Assembly: GCF_006494365.1 (NCBI RefSeq)
Contig: NZ_VHIP01000002.1
Span: 62,001 to 126,000, forward strand
Direction of reading: 5' to 3'
DNA from: Aestuariibacter sp. GS-14
GTDB taxonomy: Bacteria > Pseudomonadota > Gammaproteobacteria > Enterobacterales > Alteromonadaceae
Length of the DNA stretch: 64,000 nucleotides
Below are positions 1 to 9,335 of the stretch, one piece after another. Positions within the stretch are counted from its first letter, which is position 1. Each line of letters opens with the position of its first letter. The notes beneath the pieces were generated by a model. The model saw nothing but the letters and a program-made list of their open reading frames with translations. It was not told the origin of the DNA and did not search any database. The translations under genes and the position numbers were made by a program.

Positions 1-1851
1 CTGACAATCCATTAAAATCAGCTCATATTGTTTATCAGTAAGTACTCTTTCGGTTATCCGTTTTAATGCTTCGCTACCATTATTGGCAATGTCTGAACTG
101 ATGCCCATATCAGTCAGTTGTTCCTTGATGACGAGTTGGTTAATTTCATTGTCCTCAACGACCAGAATATGCCTGCCCGTAAATATATTCCTTGTGTTGT
201 GGGCGAACTGATGCTCCGCGGTTGATTGCGGGAGCTTCACTGAGGCGTCTACAGTAGCCATGGGAATGGAGACTACAAATGATGATCCTTCTCCAATCTT
301 GCTGACTACTTTAATTTTACCTTTCAACTGCTTAGTAATTTGAGCAACAATCGCTAAGCCCAAGCCTGTGCCACCATATTGTCGAGTGGTCGAAGAATCC
401 GCCTGTTTGAACGGCGAAAAAATCTCAGTTTGCCGGGATTTTTCAATACCCACTCCGGAGTCGCTTACTATCAATTTAAGAAGATAAAGCCCATCAGACT
501 GAAGTAGGGCTTTGGTCTTTACTGAGATAGTGCCTTTTTGTGTAAATTTGATCGCATTGTTTATCAAATTCGTGAGTATTTGCTTTATGCGACTCGGGTC
601 ACCAAATAATACAAGTTTGTCAGTGCCACTCACATCAAGATGAAAGTTCAATCCCTTTTGCTCGGCCTGATGTGAGAATCCTCTGCAAAGTTGACTGGTA
701 AGAGAACTAATGCCTATCGGGGCGTCTTCAAAGGTAATTTGTCCAGAATCAATTTTGGAAAAATCCAGGATATCGTTTACGAGTTCAAGTAATGTATTGG
801 CACTGTGTTTAGCAATGTTGGTGTATTCCTGTTGCTTTGTACTGAGAGCTGTTTTGTTCAAGGCTTCAAGCATACCCAGTACGCCGTTTATCGGGGTTCG
901 AATCTCATGACTCATGTTTGCTAAGAACATGCTTCGTGTTTGTAAAGCTTCTTCTGCGACCTTGCGGCGTCTATCGAGTTCAAGATTTGCCTGAATGCGA
1001 GCAGTGATATTTTGCGTAGCGCCCAGTACTCTCTTATGTTTGTTTTTGTCTAACTCCTGACGGGCTTGGGTTGCAATCCACAATTGATTGCCGTTCGGCG
1101 TGCGCACTTCAATATCGGCAGCGAAGGGGGTTCCGTTTTCGATACAACGGTGCAATAAATCGCTTAGGCGTTGCTTTTCATATGCTGAGGGTATGAGCGA
1201 AAAGGAATTGTCTAATGACGTTCCAAAATCCTCGGGTATTTCGAGTATTTTTTGTAGAGAAGGTGACAAAGAAAGTGTTAATTTTTCTACATCTAACTCC
1301 CAGGTGCCTACTCCGGCTAATTCGGCCATTTGTTCTAACCGCAGGGCTTGTAAATGCAGTTCTTCCTGTTGGCTAATTAATGTGTCCAATGTGAGTTTTC
1401 GGGATATCTCAGTACCAGTCCATTCTGCAAAAAGCATGAGGTAGTATTTCTCTGTTTCGGAAAAATCGCTATTTCTGGGTTCGGGTGAGGAAAAATTAAG
1501 GGTGCCGTGACGTTCGTTATTCACTGTAATCGGAATGCCAATGTAGGCCTTCAGGCCAAAAGCCTGATAACACGGGTGAGAGGAATTTGCCTGATAATAC
1601 GCAACGATTCCATCTGCTTGCAGTGTATCTTTACAGAAGGTATCTCCGAGTAAAAACTGGTCACCAGGTTGTATGCTGTTATCGGGTGAAGACGCACTGA
1701 TAACATGATAGTCCTGACCGTTAATGGCGCTAACGATACCGATGTCCATAGCTAATAGCTCGCGTCCGAGCTGTAATAATCGGCAGAGCTTATCTTCAAA
1801 AGAAAGGGAGACATCGCTGGATACTCGCTTTAACTGCTGAAGTACTTTCAT
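1..1851 (-). CDS. Hybrid sensor histidine kinase (GAF-PAS-HisKA-HATPase-REC), C terminus outside window
   Basis: Signal-transducing kinase that would autophosphorylate on His and pass the phosphate to its own receiver domain. The start ATG is the complement of 1849-1851 and the frame is open to base 1, giving 617 visible residues. Residues about 10-165 resemble a GAF sensor and about 178-300 a PAS fold. HisKA carries MSHEIRTPINGVLGM with the acceptor His315. The ATPase domain has GGTGLGL at 493-499. The receiver domain begins near residue 560 with VVEDNEINQ, and its likely phospho-acceptor Asp615 lies two codons from the window edge. No membrane segment or signal peptide is seen, so the sensor is probably cytoplasmic. 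Its ligand cannot be told from sequence. Partial only because of the window boundary. Confidence 0.93.
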   Translation of the reverse strand, partial: MKVLQQLKRVSSDVSLSFEDKLCRLLQLGRELLAMDIGIVSAINGQDYHVISASSPDNSIQPGDQFLLGDTFCKDTLQADGIVAYYQANSSHPCYQAFGLKAYIGIPITVNNERHGTLNFSSPEPRNSDFSETEKYYLMLFAEWTGTEISRKLTLDTLISQQEELHLQALRLEQMAELAGVGTWELDVEKLTLSLSPSLQKILEIPEDFGTSLDNSFSLIPSAYEKQRLSDLLHRCIENGTPFAADIEVRTPNGNQLWIATQARQELDKNKHKRVLGATQNITARIQANLELDRRRKVAEEALQTRSMFLANMSHEIRTPINGVLGMLEALNKTALSTKQQEYTNIAKHSANTLLELVNDILDFSKIDSGQITFEDAPIGISSLTSQLCRGFSHQAEQKGLNFHLDVSGTDKLVLFGDPSRIKQILTNLINNAIKFTQKGTISVKTKALLQSDGLYLLKLIVSDSGVGIEKSRQTEIFSPFKQADSSTTRQYGGTGLGLAIVAQITKQLKGKIKVVSKIGEGSSFVVSIPMATVDASVKLPQSTAEHQFAHNTRNIFTGRHILVVEDNEINQLVIKEQLTDMGISSDIANNGSEALKRITERVLTDKQYELILMDCQ

Positions 1852-2042
1852 GCTGTTCTCTGATTAAGACCAAAAGATGTAGGCCGTTTGATAGCAAAAT
1901 GCCATTTCAAATGTTTTCAATCGAAGTGTAGTTCAGATAGAGAGTAATAACAGGAAATGCGTGCCAGAATAAGATTTTTTACTGCAAAGTAAGACAATAG
2001 AATGAGGTTTGGAGTGTGGGTGGTATTACTCGTTTATGAATC

Positions 2043-2071
2043 AAAAAAGAATCGGGCATGAAGCCCGATTC
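2043..2071 (-). terminator. Rho-independent terminator of the HupE/UreJ gene
   Basis: A 9-bp perfect stem (2049-2057 with 2063-2071) has a 5-base loop. On the minus strand it is followed by a run of six U. It lies 35 bp beyond the stop of the minus-strand HupE-like gene. Confidence 0.85.
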
Positions 2072-2106
2072 TCGCTCATGATTATCAATTTTGGTTGTGG
2101 GTCAGC

Positions 2107-2688
2107 CTAAATCGAAAACAACGATACTCCCATCATTGCTATAACCAGTCCAATTAATCTATTTGCATTAGGTTTGCTGCGCGCAACATACGTTGAGGCA
2201 GCAAATCCCAGCGTGACCAGTGTGGCGCTGGTGACGATGAAGCCTAAAGCAAACAGAATAGGGACGGAACTGGTGGTCTCTATACCATGAGCTAAACCGT
2301 GAAATAGTGCGAAGCAAGATGCCAGGCTGACTGCCAGCCCCTGTGCTACGTTGTTACGTTTTGCAATTAATAGCCCGGTGATCACCGATGTCATGACAAT
2401 ACCGGCCTCCATAAAAGCAAAGTGGTAACCAAACTGGCCCAGCGTGAAGCCAGCCAGTAGCAGTGCGAAAAAGGCGGTGAGGATCACACTCGCTTTATTG
2501 CCGGCAAAACTGGCTGCCCAGTACCCCATAGCCAGCATAGCAATTAAGTGATCGATGCCCATCAGTGGATGAGACAAACCTGCAATCAGCGCGAGCTGAA
2601 TTGTGTCGTGACCGGTATGTGCGAATGCGGGAAATGCAGCAATAACAGATACCAGGGATGCTGCCAAATATTTTGCAGTGAGCTTCAT
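2107..2688 (-). CDS. HupE/UreJ family metal permease
   Basis: Inner-membrane protein of 193 residues in the HupE/UreJ family, whose members are thought to move nickel or cobalt for hydrogenase, urease or cobalamin enzymes. A signal peptide ends near Ala23, so the mature protein starts with a His-rich AHTGHD. The family motif HPxxGxDH is at residues 40-47 and a second His-rich block HGLAHGIE at 130-137. Six to seven hydrophobic helices follow. No hydrogenase or urease gene lies nearby, so the metal and client enzyme are unknown. It is transcribed alone, with its own terminator downstream. Confidence 0.88.
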   Translation of the reverse strand: MKLTAKYLAASLVSVIAAFPAFAHTGHDTIQLALIAGLSHPLMGIDHLIAMLAMGYWAASFAGNKASVILTAFFALLLAGFTLGQFGYHFAFMEAGIVMTSVITGLLIAKRNNVAQGLAVSLASCFALFHGLAHGIETTSSVPILFALGFIVTSATLVTLGFAASTYVARSKPNANRLIGLVIAMMGVSLFSI

Positions 2689-2729
2689 AGTTTCACCTTA
2701 CCTCTTTTCATTTTTGTTATTCACGTGAC

Positions 2730-2796
2730 TGCTGTAGGCACAGCAATCCGTTTTATTTTCGTACTTTTGTAACTTACCCTTGAGATTAGCAATCTC
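2730..2796 (-). promoter_or_regulatory. Two hairpins in the 5' leader of the HupE/UreJ gene (speculative)
   Basis: In the 324-bp divergent gap 2689-3012 the minus strand can fold GAGATT/AATCTC (2782-2796, 3-base loop) and TGCTGT/ACAGCA (2730-2745, 4-base loop) upstream of the HupE start. They could be leader structures that respond to metal, but I recognise no known riboswitch and do not know the transcription start. The rest of the gap (2800-3012) is AT-rich and holds no gene. Confidence 0.25.
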
Positions 2797-2943
2797 GATG
2801 CCACCTTGTGAATCAGTAAACTATTAGATTAACTTATTGATATTTAATGTTTAAATATTTTTTGTGAAATTCAAAAAAAATGGATGTGGATAGTTGGTTT
2901 GCAAATTAGAAAGAAACTGTCATTTTGCTATCCTCTATGGACC

Positions 2944-2959
2944 TGTGATTCAGATCAAT
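2944..2959 (+). promoter_or_regulatory. CRP-like site (weak)
   Basis: TGTGATTCAGATCAAT matches TGTGA-N6-TCACA in the left arm and 3 of 5 positions in the right arm. It lies 54 bp upstream of the small membrane protein gene and before an AT-rich stretch that could hold the -10 element. It is a visual match only. Confidence 0.3.
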
Positions 2960-3012
2960 ATACTGACGCAATATATATATTAGAATTTTAATATATTAAT
3001 GAGGAGCACGAC

Positions 3013-3258
3013 ATGACAGATAAAAAACTGATTTTGTTGCTCAAAATCGTAATGATAGTGGGAATTTGCCTTATCCTTACTGGTGTCTACTGCCATATGT
3101 ATAGCGAAACCGTAGAGGCGATGGGCGTAACGGGTATCATGCTCAGTGCCTGTTTAGTGGCGGTGGGTATGATCTTGTCGCTGCCTACAAAGATGTACCT
3201 CACGTTTATCCTGGTAAAACGTGAGGCTGATGCGTCTACACAAGCACGTTCTAATTGA
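3013..3258 (+). CDS. Small two-helix membrane protein, unknown function
   Basis: An 81-residue protein with a good GAGGAG ribosome site 8 bases before the ATG. A hydrophobic stretch at about 8-28 and another at about 37-60 suggest two membrane spans joined by a short loop, with a charged, probably cytoplasmic, tail ending RSN. I do not recognise the family. Its 3' end overlaps the convergent TraB/GumN gene by 8 bp. The upstream region is very AT-rich with a possible CRP-like site. The good ribosome site and length support a real gene; function is open. Confidence 0.7.
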   Translation: MTDKKLILLLKIVMIVGICLILTGVYCHMYSETVEAMGVTGIMLSACLVAVGMILSLPTKMYLTFILVKREADASTQARSN

Positions 3259-4108
3259 GTTGCTGCACCGAGTAGCCGCGTTTCTCAAGCAGAGACAATA
3301 CACTTTTCGCACCTGCTAGGTGCATTGTGCCAACCAATACAAATTCTGTTTCTGGCGTGCTTAGCATACCCGTTAGCATGGGTAGCCAGTTTTGGTTTCG
3401 CTGGGTAAGCAAGGTATTAAATACCTTGGGAAACGAAGCTTCAAACTCCTGCATGGACGATTGCTCCATACCCGCCATGTTTCCAGAACGCCAGTAGTCC
3501 TTCAATTCGCCAATTGAGTCCTTAATTTGTAAAACATCCTCCAGGGCATAGCGAATAATTTGATCATCATCGCCATCCCCGAGGCTTTTTATAAACGCAA
3601 GTTGCTGCTGGGGTGACTCAAACCAATCCAGTTGCTTATTATCCATCATGGCTTGGAAATAATAAAACTCATCGACCCCCTGGCTGGTGAGTCCCAGGTT
3701 TCTGAGCTCAACCACGCTAAGCGTTACGCTAATAAGGGCCGGGGTGTAATGGGCAAAGTTATCGATCGATAAATGGCGACTCGACAGATGATCGGCAAGA
3801 GCTTTGTAAGTATCGTTGCTCAGTACATCGTTTAATCTGGTGCCGTCCTGATAGGTTAGATGTTTAAGTGTGTCCTGCTGAAATGCGGGTGAGTTTAATC
3901 CTGCAATATCGGTTTCAAATACCAGTTTTGTAGCAGCGTTGTATGCCTGTGCATAGGCGTCTGGTAACGGAAAATCGTCGGGGCTCAACAGGTGTAGTGT
4001 CCCACCGATGTAAACTGTGTTGTCACCGTTAGTGACCTTCCAAACCGAAGCGGCGTGTCCGGTGAATGTGAATAACAGAAAGGAAGATAAGAGAAGAAAG
4101 CGCATCAA
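3251..4108 (-). CDS. TraB/GumN family protein
   Basis: A 285-residue exported protein. The N terminus is a signal peptide with a hydrophobic core at about 3-16 ending near GHAA. The family hallmarks are visible: GGTLH at 35-39, an acidic FETD around Glu65, and the C-terminal GTMHL with His263. These conserved His and Glu residues are thought to form a metal-dependent hydrolase-like site related to erythromycin esterase and Tiki proteases; the bacterial substrate is not known. Length is normal for the family. It converges on the small membrane protein gene with an 8-bp overlap. Confidence 0.88.
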   Translation of the reverse strand: MMRFLLLSSFLLFTFTGHAASVWKVTNGDNTVYIGGTLHLLSPDDFPLPDAYAQAYNAATKLVFETDIAGLNSPAFQQDTLKHLTYQDGTRLNDVLSNDTYKALADHLSSRHLSIDNFAHYTPALISVTLSVVELRNLGLTSQGVDEFYYFQAMMDNKQLDWFESPQQQLAFIKSLGDGDDDQIIRYALEDVLQIKDSIGELKDYWRSGNMAGMEQSSMQEFEASFPKVFNTLLTQRNQNWLPMLTGMLSTPETEFVLVGTMHLAGAKSVLSLLEKRGYSVQQLN

Positions 4109-4209
4109 GAACCAACAAATAACCTAAAGCCACAATCTATATGTTATCGCCGTCTGGTGCAACGGTGCAGAGTATTACTCAATAATGAACCCGGTAGCGA
4201 TATAGAATT

Positions 4210-4710
4210 CTAATGCTTCCACCAGTGATGCCGCCATGCGGGTATGCCCAGTTCCTTAATGGTTTCATACAATGTCTGACGGTCTTCTTTATTCAGAAAA
4301 TCCCCAATAGCAATGCATTTATCGTTATACACTAACTTTAACTGCGGCAGATACCAGTCCTGCGGACTTTCTGATAATTCCAAATGAGTATCTTCTCTCA
4401 AAAGGGATACAGATTTCATAGCTCTGTTGCTGGATTGCACGTGAATATGGTGCTTTTCAATTGCGATGGTCTGGCTGCTGTAAGTAAACAGGTTTACCCG
4501 GTACAGCAAATAGCAAAACAAACCAATTTCAATCCCGGCAAAAGGGAACACCAGCCAAGCGCCAACGATAGTCCAGACTACAGCAATAATAAAGGCCACG
4601 CTGGCCATAAGCCACATCAACCACTTGCTTTCCTGCCAACTGGCAGAACGATTTGGCGTCAACGTTACCAGAGTATATTGCGAATGATGTTTTATCGTTA
4701 CCAAAACCAC
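4210..4710 (-). CDS. DUF2244 domain membrane protein
   Basis: A 166-residue protein of the DUF2244 family. It begins with a short polar segment containing the typical TLTPNRSASW, followed by two hydrophobic helices at about 30-50 and 52-72, then a soluble C-terminal domain ending in a WRHHWWKH tail. In other proteobacteria members often sit near cytochrome oxidase genes, but no such gene is present here. Function is unknown. It stands alone on the minus strand between TraB/GumN and the TauE-like gene. Confidence 0.8.
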   Translation of the reverse strand: MVLVTIKHHSQYTLVTLTPNRSASWQESKWLMWLMASVAFIIAVVWTIVGAWLVFPFAGIEIGLFCYLLYRVNLFTYSSQTIAIEKHHIHVQSSNRAMKSVSLLREDTHLELSESPQDWYLPQLKLVYNDKCIAIGDFLNKEDRQTLYETIKELGIPAWRHHWWKH

Positions 4711-4901
4711 CTCCGGGCATCTGACAAACCAAACACAATGTGATTTCAGCTTTCACTATAGCAAGGTACATTTTAAATGCGCGCTAGTCTTTCCCATTTG
4801 TAAAATAAAACTTACTATGTAGCAGCATCTCGATGCATTTTTTGACCGTTTTACCAATCAATGTAGTACCTATTTAGAATAATTATAATGAAGGCAATTA
4901 A

Positions 4902-5795
4902 GTGTTAAAACAGGCATTGTTAAGTCCGGTGTGGGTGGGGCTGATTATCATATGGGTGGCATTAATTATTAGTCATTCAGCTTTTCCCGCGGTGATTCCT
5001 GAGTTTGGACCATTTATGCTTTTGGGCATAATTGGGGCGGTATTTGCCAATGCAACAGGTGCCGGTGGCGGCGTTGTTTTTGTTCCCTTTTTTCAACAAT
5101 TACAATTTAGTGCAGAAGCGGTAATCGCAACCAGTTTCGCCATCCAGTGTTGCGGAATGAGTGCCGGTGCGATCAGTTGGTTGCAGTATTTTCGCCATGG
5201 ACCGGAAGTGTCGCCTCACTGGCGATTACTGTTGCGCGTTGTCTTTATAACCGCGTTGGGTTCGTTAGCAGGAATAGGGTTTACGCAGTACGGTTTCAGT
5301 CAGTGGTTTTCAGCCATGTCATTCAGGCAGTTCGGTTCACAACTGCATATTGGCTTTGGCATTTTCTCTGTATTACTGGCATTGGGGATTTTCGCTTCCA
5401 TTGCCTGTTTGAAACGCGAAGCAACCCGAAGCGCTATTGAGTCTGGGGATATTGTGGCTCTTCTCCTAATCAGTTTTGTGGGGGGCGTCGTAACTGCCTA
5501 TTTATCGGTTGGGGTGGGCGAGCTGATTGCGGTATACCTGATTTTTCGGGGATTTAGTGTTAGCTTTTCTATCGCTGCCGCGGTCATTCTATCTGCTATT
5601 TCGGTGTGGGGAGGTGTGCAATATCACGCTTTGGTTACCGAAGCGGTAGTCTGGGATGTTGTTTTGTTTGCGGGGGCTGGTGCAATTATCGGTGGGCGGT
5701 TGGCAAGGTACCTTGTGCTTTGGTTTTCACCGCGACAAGTGAAAGTATTTTTTGCTGGCTGGGTACTTTTGCTGGGTATTGCCAGCTTGATCTAG
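4902..5795 (+). CDS. TauE/SafE family sulfite/anion exporter
   Basis: An integral membrane protein of 297 residues with about eight hydrophobic spans, in the TauE/SafE family of exporters for sulfite, sulfoacetate or other organic anions. The glycine-rich ATGAGGGVVFVPFF near residues 50-63 is the typical first repeat; a second occurs around FVGGVVTAYLSVGVGE, with a Glu after the glycines. Translation starts at GTG 4902, with AAGG seven bases upstream. No sulfur-metabolism gene adjoins it, so the substrate is unknown. Confidence 0.85.
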   Translation: MLKQALLSPVWVGLIIIWVALIISHSAFPAVIPEFGPFMLLGIIGAVFANATGAGGGVVFVPFFQQLQFSAEAVIATSFAIQCCGMSAGAISWLQYFRHGPEVSPHWRLLLRVVFITALGSLAGIGFTQYGFSQWFSAMSFRQFGSQLHIGFGIFSVLLALGIFASIACLKREATRSAIESGDIVALLLISFVGGVVTAYLSVGVGELIAVYLIFRGFSVSFSIAAAVILSAISVWGGVQYHALVTEAVVWDVVLFAGAGAIIGGRLARYLVLWFSPRQVKVFFAGWVLLLGIASLI

Positions 5796-5955
5796 CTCAT
5801 CAGAGCAGTCCTTCCAGCGCAGATTGTTATTGTGTTTTAGTTACTTAGCTAAGCATTCAGGCATAGGCCTTTAGTCGTATTATTCTAATCGAATATACGC
5901 ATTGCAATTGAACGCTGTTATGATTGTCGACATTCCAGCCAGGAAAGGATTCGAT

Positions 5956-7281
5956 ATGCCAGTACACACTTATGAGCCGATCAACCGGTATCAGGTAACA
6001 CAGGCAGAGTGGAGCAAGGATGCCGTAATCTACCAGGTTAATGTGAGGCAATTCAGCCAGGCGGGCACGTTTAACGCGGTTACGCAGCGCTTGTCTGATC
6101 TTCATTCTCTGGGGGTTTCTATTCTCTGGCTCATGCCAGTGCATCCCATCGGCGAATTACACAGAAAAGGTACACTGGGAAGCCCGTACGCCGTAAAAGA
6201 CTACCTTGCTATCAATCCTGAATTTGGCGATGAAGCTGATTGTCAGGCGTTGGTGGATAAAGCGCATATTCTGGGGATGAAAGTCATTCTCGACTGGGTG
6301 CCTAATCACAGCGCCTGGGATAACCACCTCGTGGAACAGCACCCCGATTGGTACGCCAAAGATTACAAAGGTGATTTTCGACCATCCCCCTGGTGGGACT
6401 GGAGCGATATTATTGAGTTTGATTACAACAACAGTGCCTTGCGTGAGTATATGATTAACGCTATGTGCTATTGGGTAAATCAGTTTGATATCGACGGATT
6501 TCGTTGCGATGTGGCAGGTTACGTGCCCAACGATTTTTGGCAACAGGCCCGCGAGGCGCTTGATGCCATTAAACCAGTGTTTATGCTAGCAGAGTGGGAA
6601 AATCGCGATCTGCATGAACGGGCATTTAATATGAGCTATGCCTGGAGCTGGAATGAAACCATGCACGATATTGCCATGGGCAGAGCCGGCGTAGATCGGC
6701 TCAGAAAATACTATTCCTGGAATGAGCGAGCCTGGCCGCAAAGTGCGTATCGCATGACGTTTGTGAGTAACCACGATAAAAACGCCTGGGACGGGACACA
6801 GCGTGAGCAATTTGGAGATTGCCTGGAAGCCGCTATTGTTTTGTCTGTTCTGGGTGAGGGAATGCCTCTGATTTATAATGGTCAGGAAGCGGGTGAAACC
6901 AAGCGTCTGGCTTTTTTTGAACGCGATCCTATTAAATGGCAACCGCACCCTATAGGCGATCTGTACAGTAAGCTTATTCGTCTGAAGAAGCGCTTGCCAG
7001 CGCTGTGGAATGGTCAGTATGGCGCCAGAATGATTCAGGTACCCAACAACAAATCTGATCAGGTGTTCAGTTTCGTGCGTATGCAGGCAACCTGTAAAGT
7101 ATTTATTGTACTTAACCTGTCGAAAGAGTGCGTTACCGCACGTTTTGAGGAGCAATTGTTCCCAGGCAAGTATTTCGAGTTGGCCTCAGAAAGCATTGAA
7201 GAATTGCAAGCAGGCTGTGAGATAGCCTTAAATCCATGGGACTACCGGATTTATTTTAGCGCTGCCATACCGAAAATGTAA
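5956..7281 (+). CDS. GH13 family glycoside hydrolase (alpha-amylase/alpha-glucosidase type)
   Basis: A cytoplasmic alpha-glucan-active enzyme of 441 residues from ATG 5956, preceded by AGGAAAGGA; a longer TTG-started frame has no ribosome site. The four GH13 motifs are present: DWVPNH at 113-118, GFRCDV with nucleophile Asp185, LAEW with acid/base Glu213, and NHD with Asp274. The (beta/alpha)8 barrel is followed by a short beta domain from about 365. There is no signal peptide, so it probably acts on imported or stored oligosaccharides. No maltose or glycogen genes adjoin. The exact substrate cannot be assigned from these motifs. Confidence 0.9.
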   Translation: MPVHTYEPINRYQVTQAEWSKDAVIYQVNVRQFSQAGTFNAVTQRLSDLHSLGVSILWLMPVHPIGELHRKGTLGSPYAVKDYLAINPEFGDEADCQALVDKAHILGMKVILDWVPNHSAWDNHLVEQHPDWYAKDYKGDFRPSPWWDWSDIIEFDYNNSALREYMINAMCYWVNQFDIDGFRCDVAGYVPNDFWQQAREALDAIKPVFMLAEWENRDLHERAFNMSYAWSWNETMHDIAMGRAGVDRLRKYYSWNERAWPQSAYRMTFVSNHDKNAWDGTQREQFGDCLEAAIVLSVLGEGMPLIYNGQEAGETKRLAFFERDPIKWQPHPIGDLYSKLIRLKKRLPALWNGQYGARMIQVPNNKSDQVFSFVRMQATCKVFIVLNLSKECVTARFEEQLFPGKYFELASESIEELQAGCEIALNPWDYRIYFSAAIPKM

Positions 7282-7388
7282 TTCCTGTGGCTGTTTTGGT
7301 TACAGATTAACCGGCTGGCCGGCTAAACACAGACGTTTTCAATTTTATTTGGCATAATACCCGTTTTGGTACATCACACAGAGAAACT

Positions 7389-9335
7389 ATGCCCACGTTA
7401 AGTGAAGTGTTTTCGGGCACCGGATTACTGGCAGAATCAATCAGGGGATTCAAGCCCCGGCAGGCGCAAACGGATATGGCCGAAGCGGTAGAGCGGGCCA
7501 TCAAACAATCGCATAGCGTGATCATTGAAGCTGGTACCGGAACCGGCAAAACCTTTGCATATCTTGCGCCGGTATTGCTTGCCAAGGGTAAAGCGATTAT
7601 TTCTACCGGGACTAAAAATCTGCAGGAACAGCTTTATCACCGCGATTTACCTGTTATCAAAAAAGCCCTCGCCAGTAACCGCAAAACAGCTTTGTTAAAG
7701 GGGCGGGCGAACTATTTGTGTACCCACAGACTGGGTCAGCATGGTGGAAACTCCACATTAGTTGAGAGTGACGTACTCAATGAATTGTCCATTGTACGGG
7801 CCTGGGCCAATACTACTAAAACCGGTGATGTAGGGGAGATCAAAACCCTGCCGGAAGATGCCAGAGTATTGCCATTAGTAACGTCCACGGTGGACAACTG
7901 CTTGGGGCGCGACTGCCCGGACTACGAAGATTGCTACTTAGTTAAAGCGCGAAAAAAGGCGATGGACGCCGATATTGTGGTAGTGAATCACCACTTGTTT
8001 TTTGCCGATATGGCGCTCAAAGACACCGGTTTTGGTGAACTGATCCCCGACGCCGAATGTATTGTGTTTGATGAAGCTCATCAAATCCCCGACATTGCCA
8101 GCGAATATTTTGGTGAAGCCGTTTCTACCCGTCAAATTCAGGACATTAGCAAAGAAATCACCCTGCTGTATCGCACAGTGCTAAAAGATGCTGAGCAACT
8201 TGAAAAAGCGGGCGAGAAAATGCGTATGCAGGCCGCTGATTTGCGATTGCTGTTTGCCGATAAAGCGGCTAAGGGCAATTGGGTGGAACACCTCGAGCGA
8301 GAAGAGGTCCGCACGCAAATGTCGCGTCTGGAAGATGCCGTGGGGGTAGTGTACGACGTATGCAAACTGCACATTGGCCGCGACAAAGATCTGGATAATC
8401 TGTTCGACCGCATCGTTCAGGTGCGTGATAAGCTGGCATTGTTTACCACCGATCAACACGATGGCATGAGCCTGTGGTACGAGACCACGCCACGGCATAT
8501 TGTGTTGCATATGACGCCGCTGTCTATTGCTGCCAAGTTCCGACGATTTGTGGAAAGCGATGAACGAGGATGGGTGTTTACGTCGGCCACCTTAGTGGTG
8601 AATAACGACTTTACCCATTTTCAGCGCAGAATGGGCCTGGAAAGTGCTAAAACGCTGATGCTGGACAGCCCGTTTGATTACGCCAAGCAGGCGCTGCTAT
8701 GTGTACCCAGGTATTTGCCCGAACCTCATCAGCCTGCCATGCGACAAGCGCTGGTGGACGTGAGTATGCGGTTGGTGAAAGCCAGTAACGGGCGCTGCTT
8801 TTTATTGTTTACCAGTCATGCTGCTATGCAGGATGTGGCCGCGGCGTTGCAGGAAAAAATAACGAATCCTATTCTGGTGCAAGGCAGTACATCTAAGCAG
8901 GCATTGCTAACCCAGTATTTAGCTGATCCCGAAGCGGTATTGCTGGGAACGGGCGCATTCTGGGAAGGTGTCGATGTACGTGGTGATGATTTAGTCTGCG
9001 TACTCATCGACAAATTGCCTTTTGCCGCACCAGACGATCCCTTGTTGCAAGCGCGGCTGGAAGACTGCAAAAAAAATGGCGGAAATCCATTCGGCAGTAT
9101 ACAAATACCGCAAGCGGTGATCACGCTTAAGCAAGGTGCGGGAAGATTGATCAGGGACCCAGAGGACGTTGGCGTGCTGGTAATTTGTGATAACCGTTTG
9201 GTGACCAAGCCCTACGCACAGACCTTTTTAGGCAGCTTACCGCCGATGAAGCGCACGCGGGATCTCAGCGAAGTAGAATCCTTTTTAGTGAATACTCAAC
9301 AACGTCAGAGTGACGTAAAGAAGACCAAGTCATGA
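7389..9335 (+). CDS. yoaA: ATP-dependent DNA helicase YoaA (DinG/XPD type)
   Basis: A superfamily 2, XPD-like iron-sulfur helicase of 648 residues that unwinds DNA 5' to 3' and helps replication-fork repair. Walker A AGTGTGKT is at 48-55 and the DEAH box at 228-231. Four cysteines (Cys111, Cys171, Cys176, Cys182) lie between them where the [4Fe-4S] cluster binds. The C-terminal helicase half includes GTGAFWEGVD and ends with QGAGRLIRD. Its stop overlaps tsaB by 4 bp, so the two are co-translated, as in the E. coli yoaA-tsaB order. A TATAAT-like CATAAT about 35 bp upstream may be the -10 box. Confidence 0.95.
   Translation: MPTLSEVFSGTGLLAESIRGFKPRQAQTDMAEAVERAIKQSHSVIIEAGTGTGKTFAYLAPVLLAKGKAIISTGTKNLQEQLYHRDLPVIKKALASNRKTALLKGRANYLCTHRLGQHGGNSTLVESDVLNELSIVRAWANTTKTGDVGEIKTLPEDARVLPLVTSTVDNCLGRDCPDYEDCYLVKARKKAMDADIVVVNHHLFFADMALKDTGFGELIPDAECIVFDEAHQIPDIASEYFGEAVSTRQIQDISKEITLLYRTVLKDAEQLEKAGEKMRMQAADLRLLFADKAAKGNWVEHLEREEVRTQMSRLEDAVGVVYDVCKLHIGRDKDLDNLFDRIVQVRDKLALFTTDQHDGMSLWYETTPRHIVLHMTPLSIAAKFRRFVESDERGWVFTSATLVVNNDFTHFQRRMGLESAKTLMLDSPFDYAKQALLCVPRYLPEPHQPAMRQALVDVSMRLVKASNGRCFLLFTSHAAMQDVAAALQEKITNPILVQGSTSKQALLTQYLADPEAVLLGTGAFWEGVDVRGDDLVCVLIDKLPFAAPDDPLLQARLEDCKKNGGNPFGSIQIPQAVITLKQGAGRLIRDPEDVGVLVICDNRLVTKPYAQTFLGSLPPMKRTRDLSEVESFLVNTQQRQSDVKKTKS

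Noticed and set aside
4825-4845. AGCAT/ATGC hairpin followed by T residues, as a terminator
   Set aside because: Stem of four to five pairs only, and no plus-strand gene ends there.
7291-7305. LexA-like CTGT...ACAG before yoaA
   Set aside because: The spacer is 7 bases instead of 8, and the flanks do not fit. Not a convincing SOS box.
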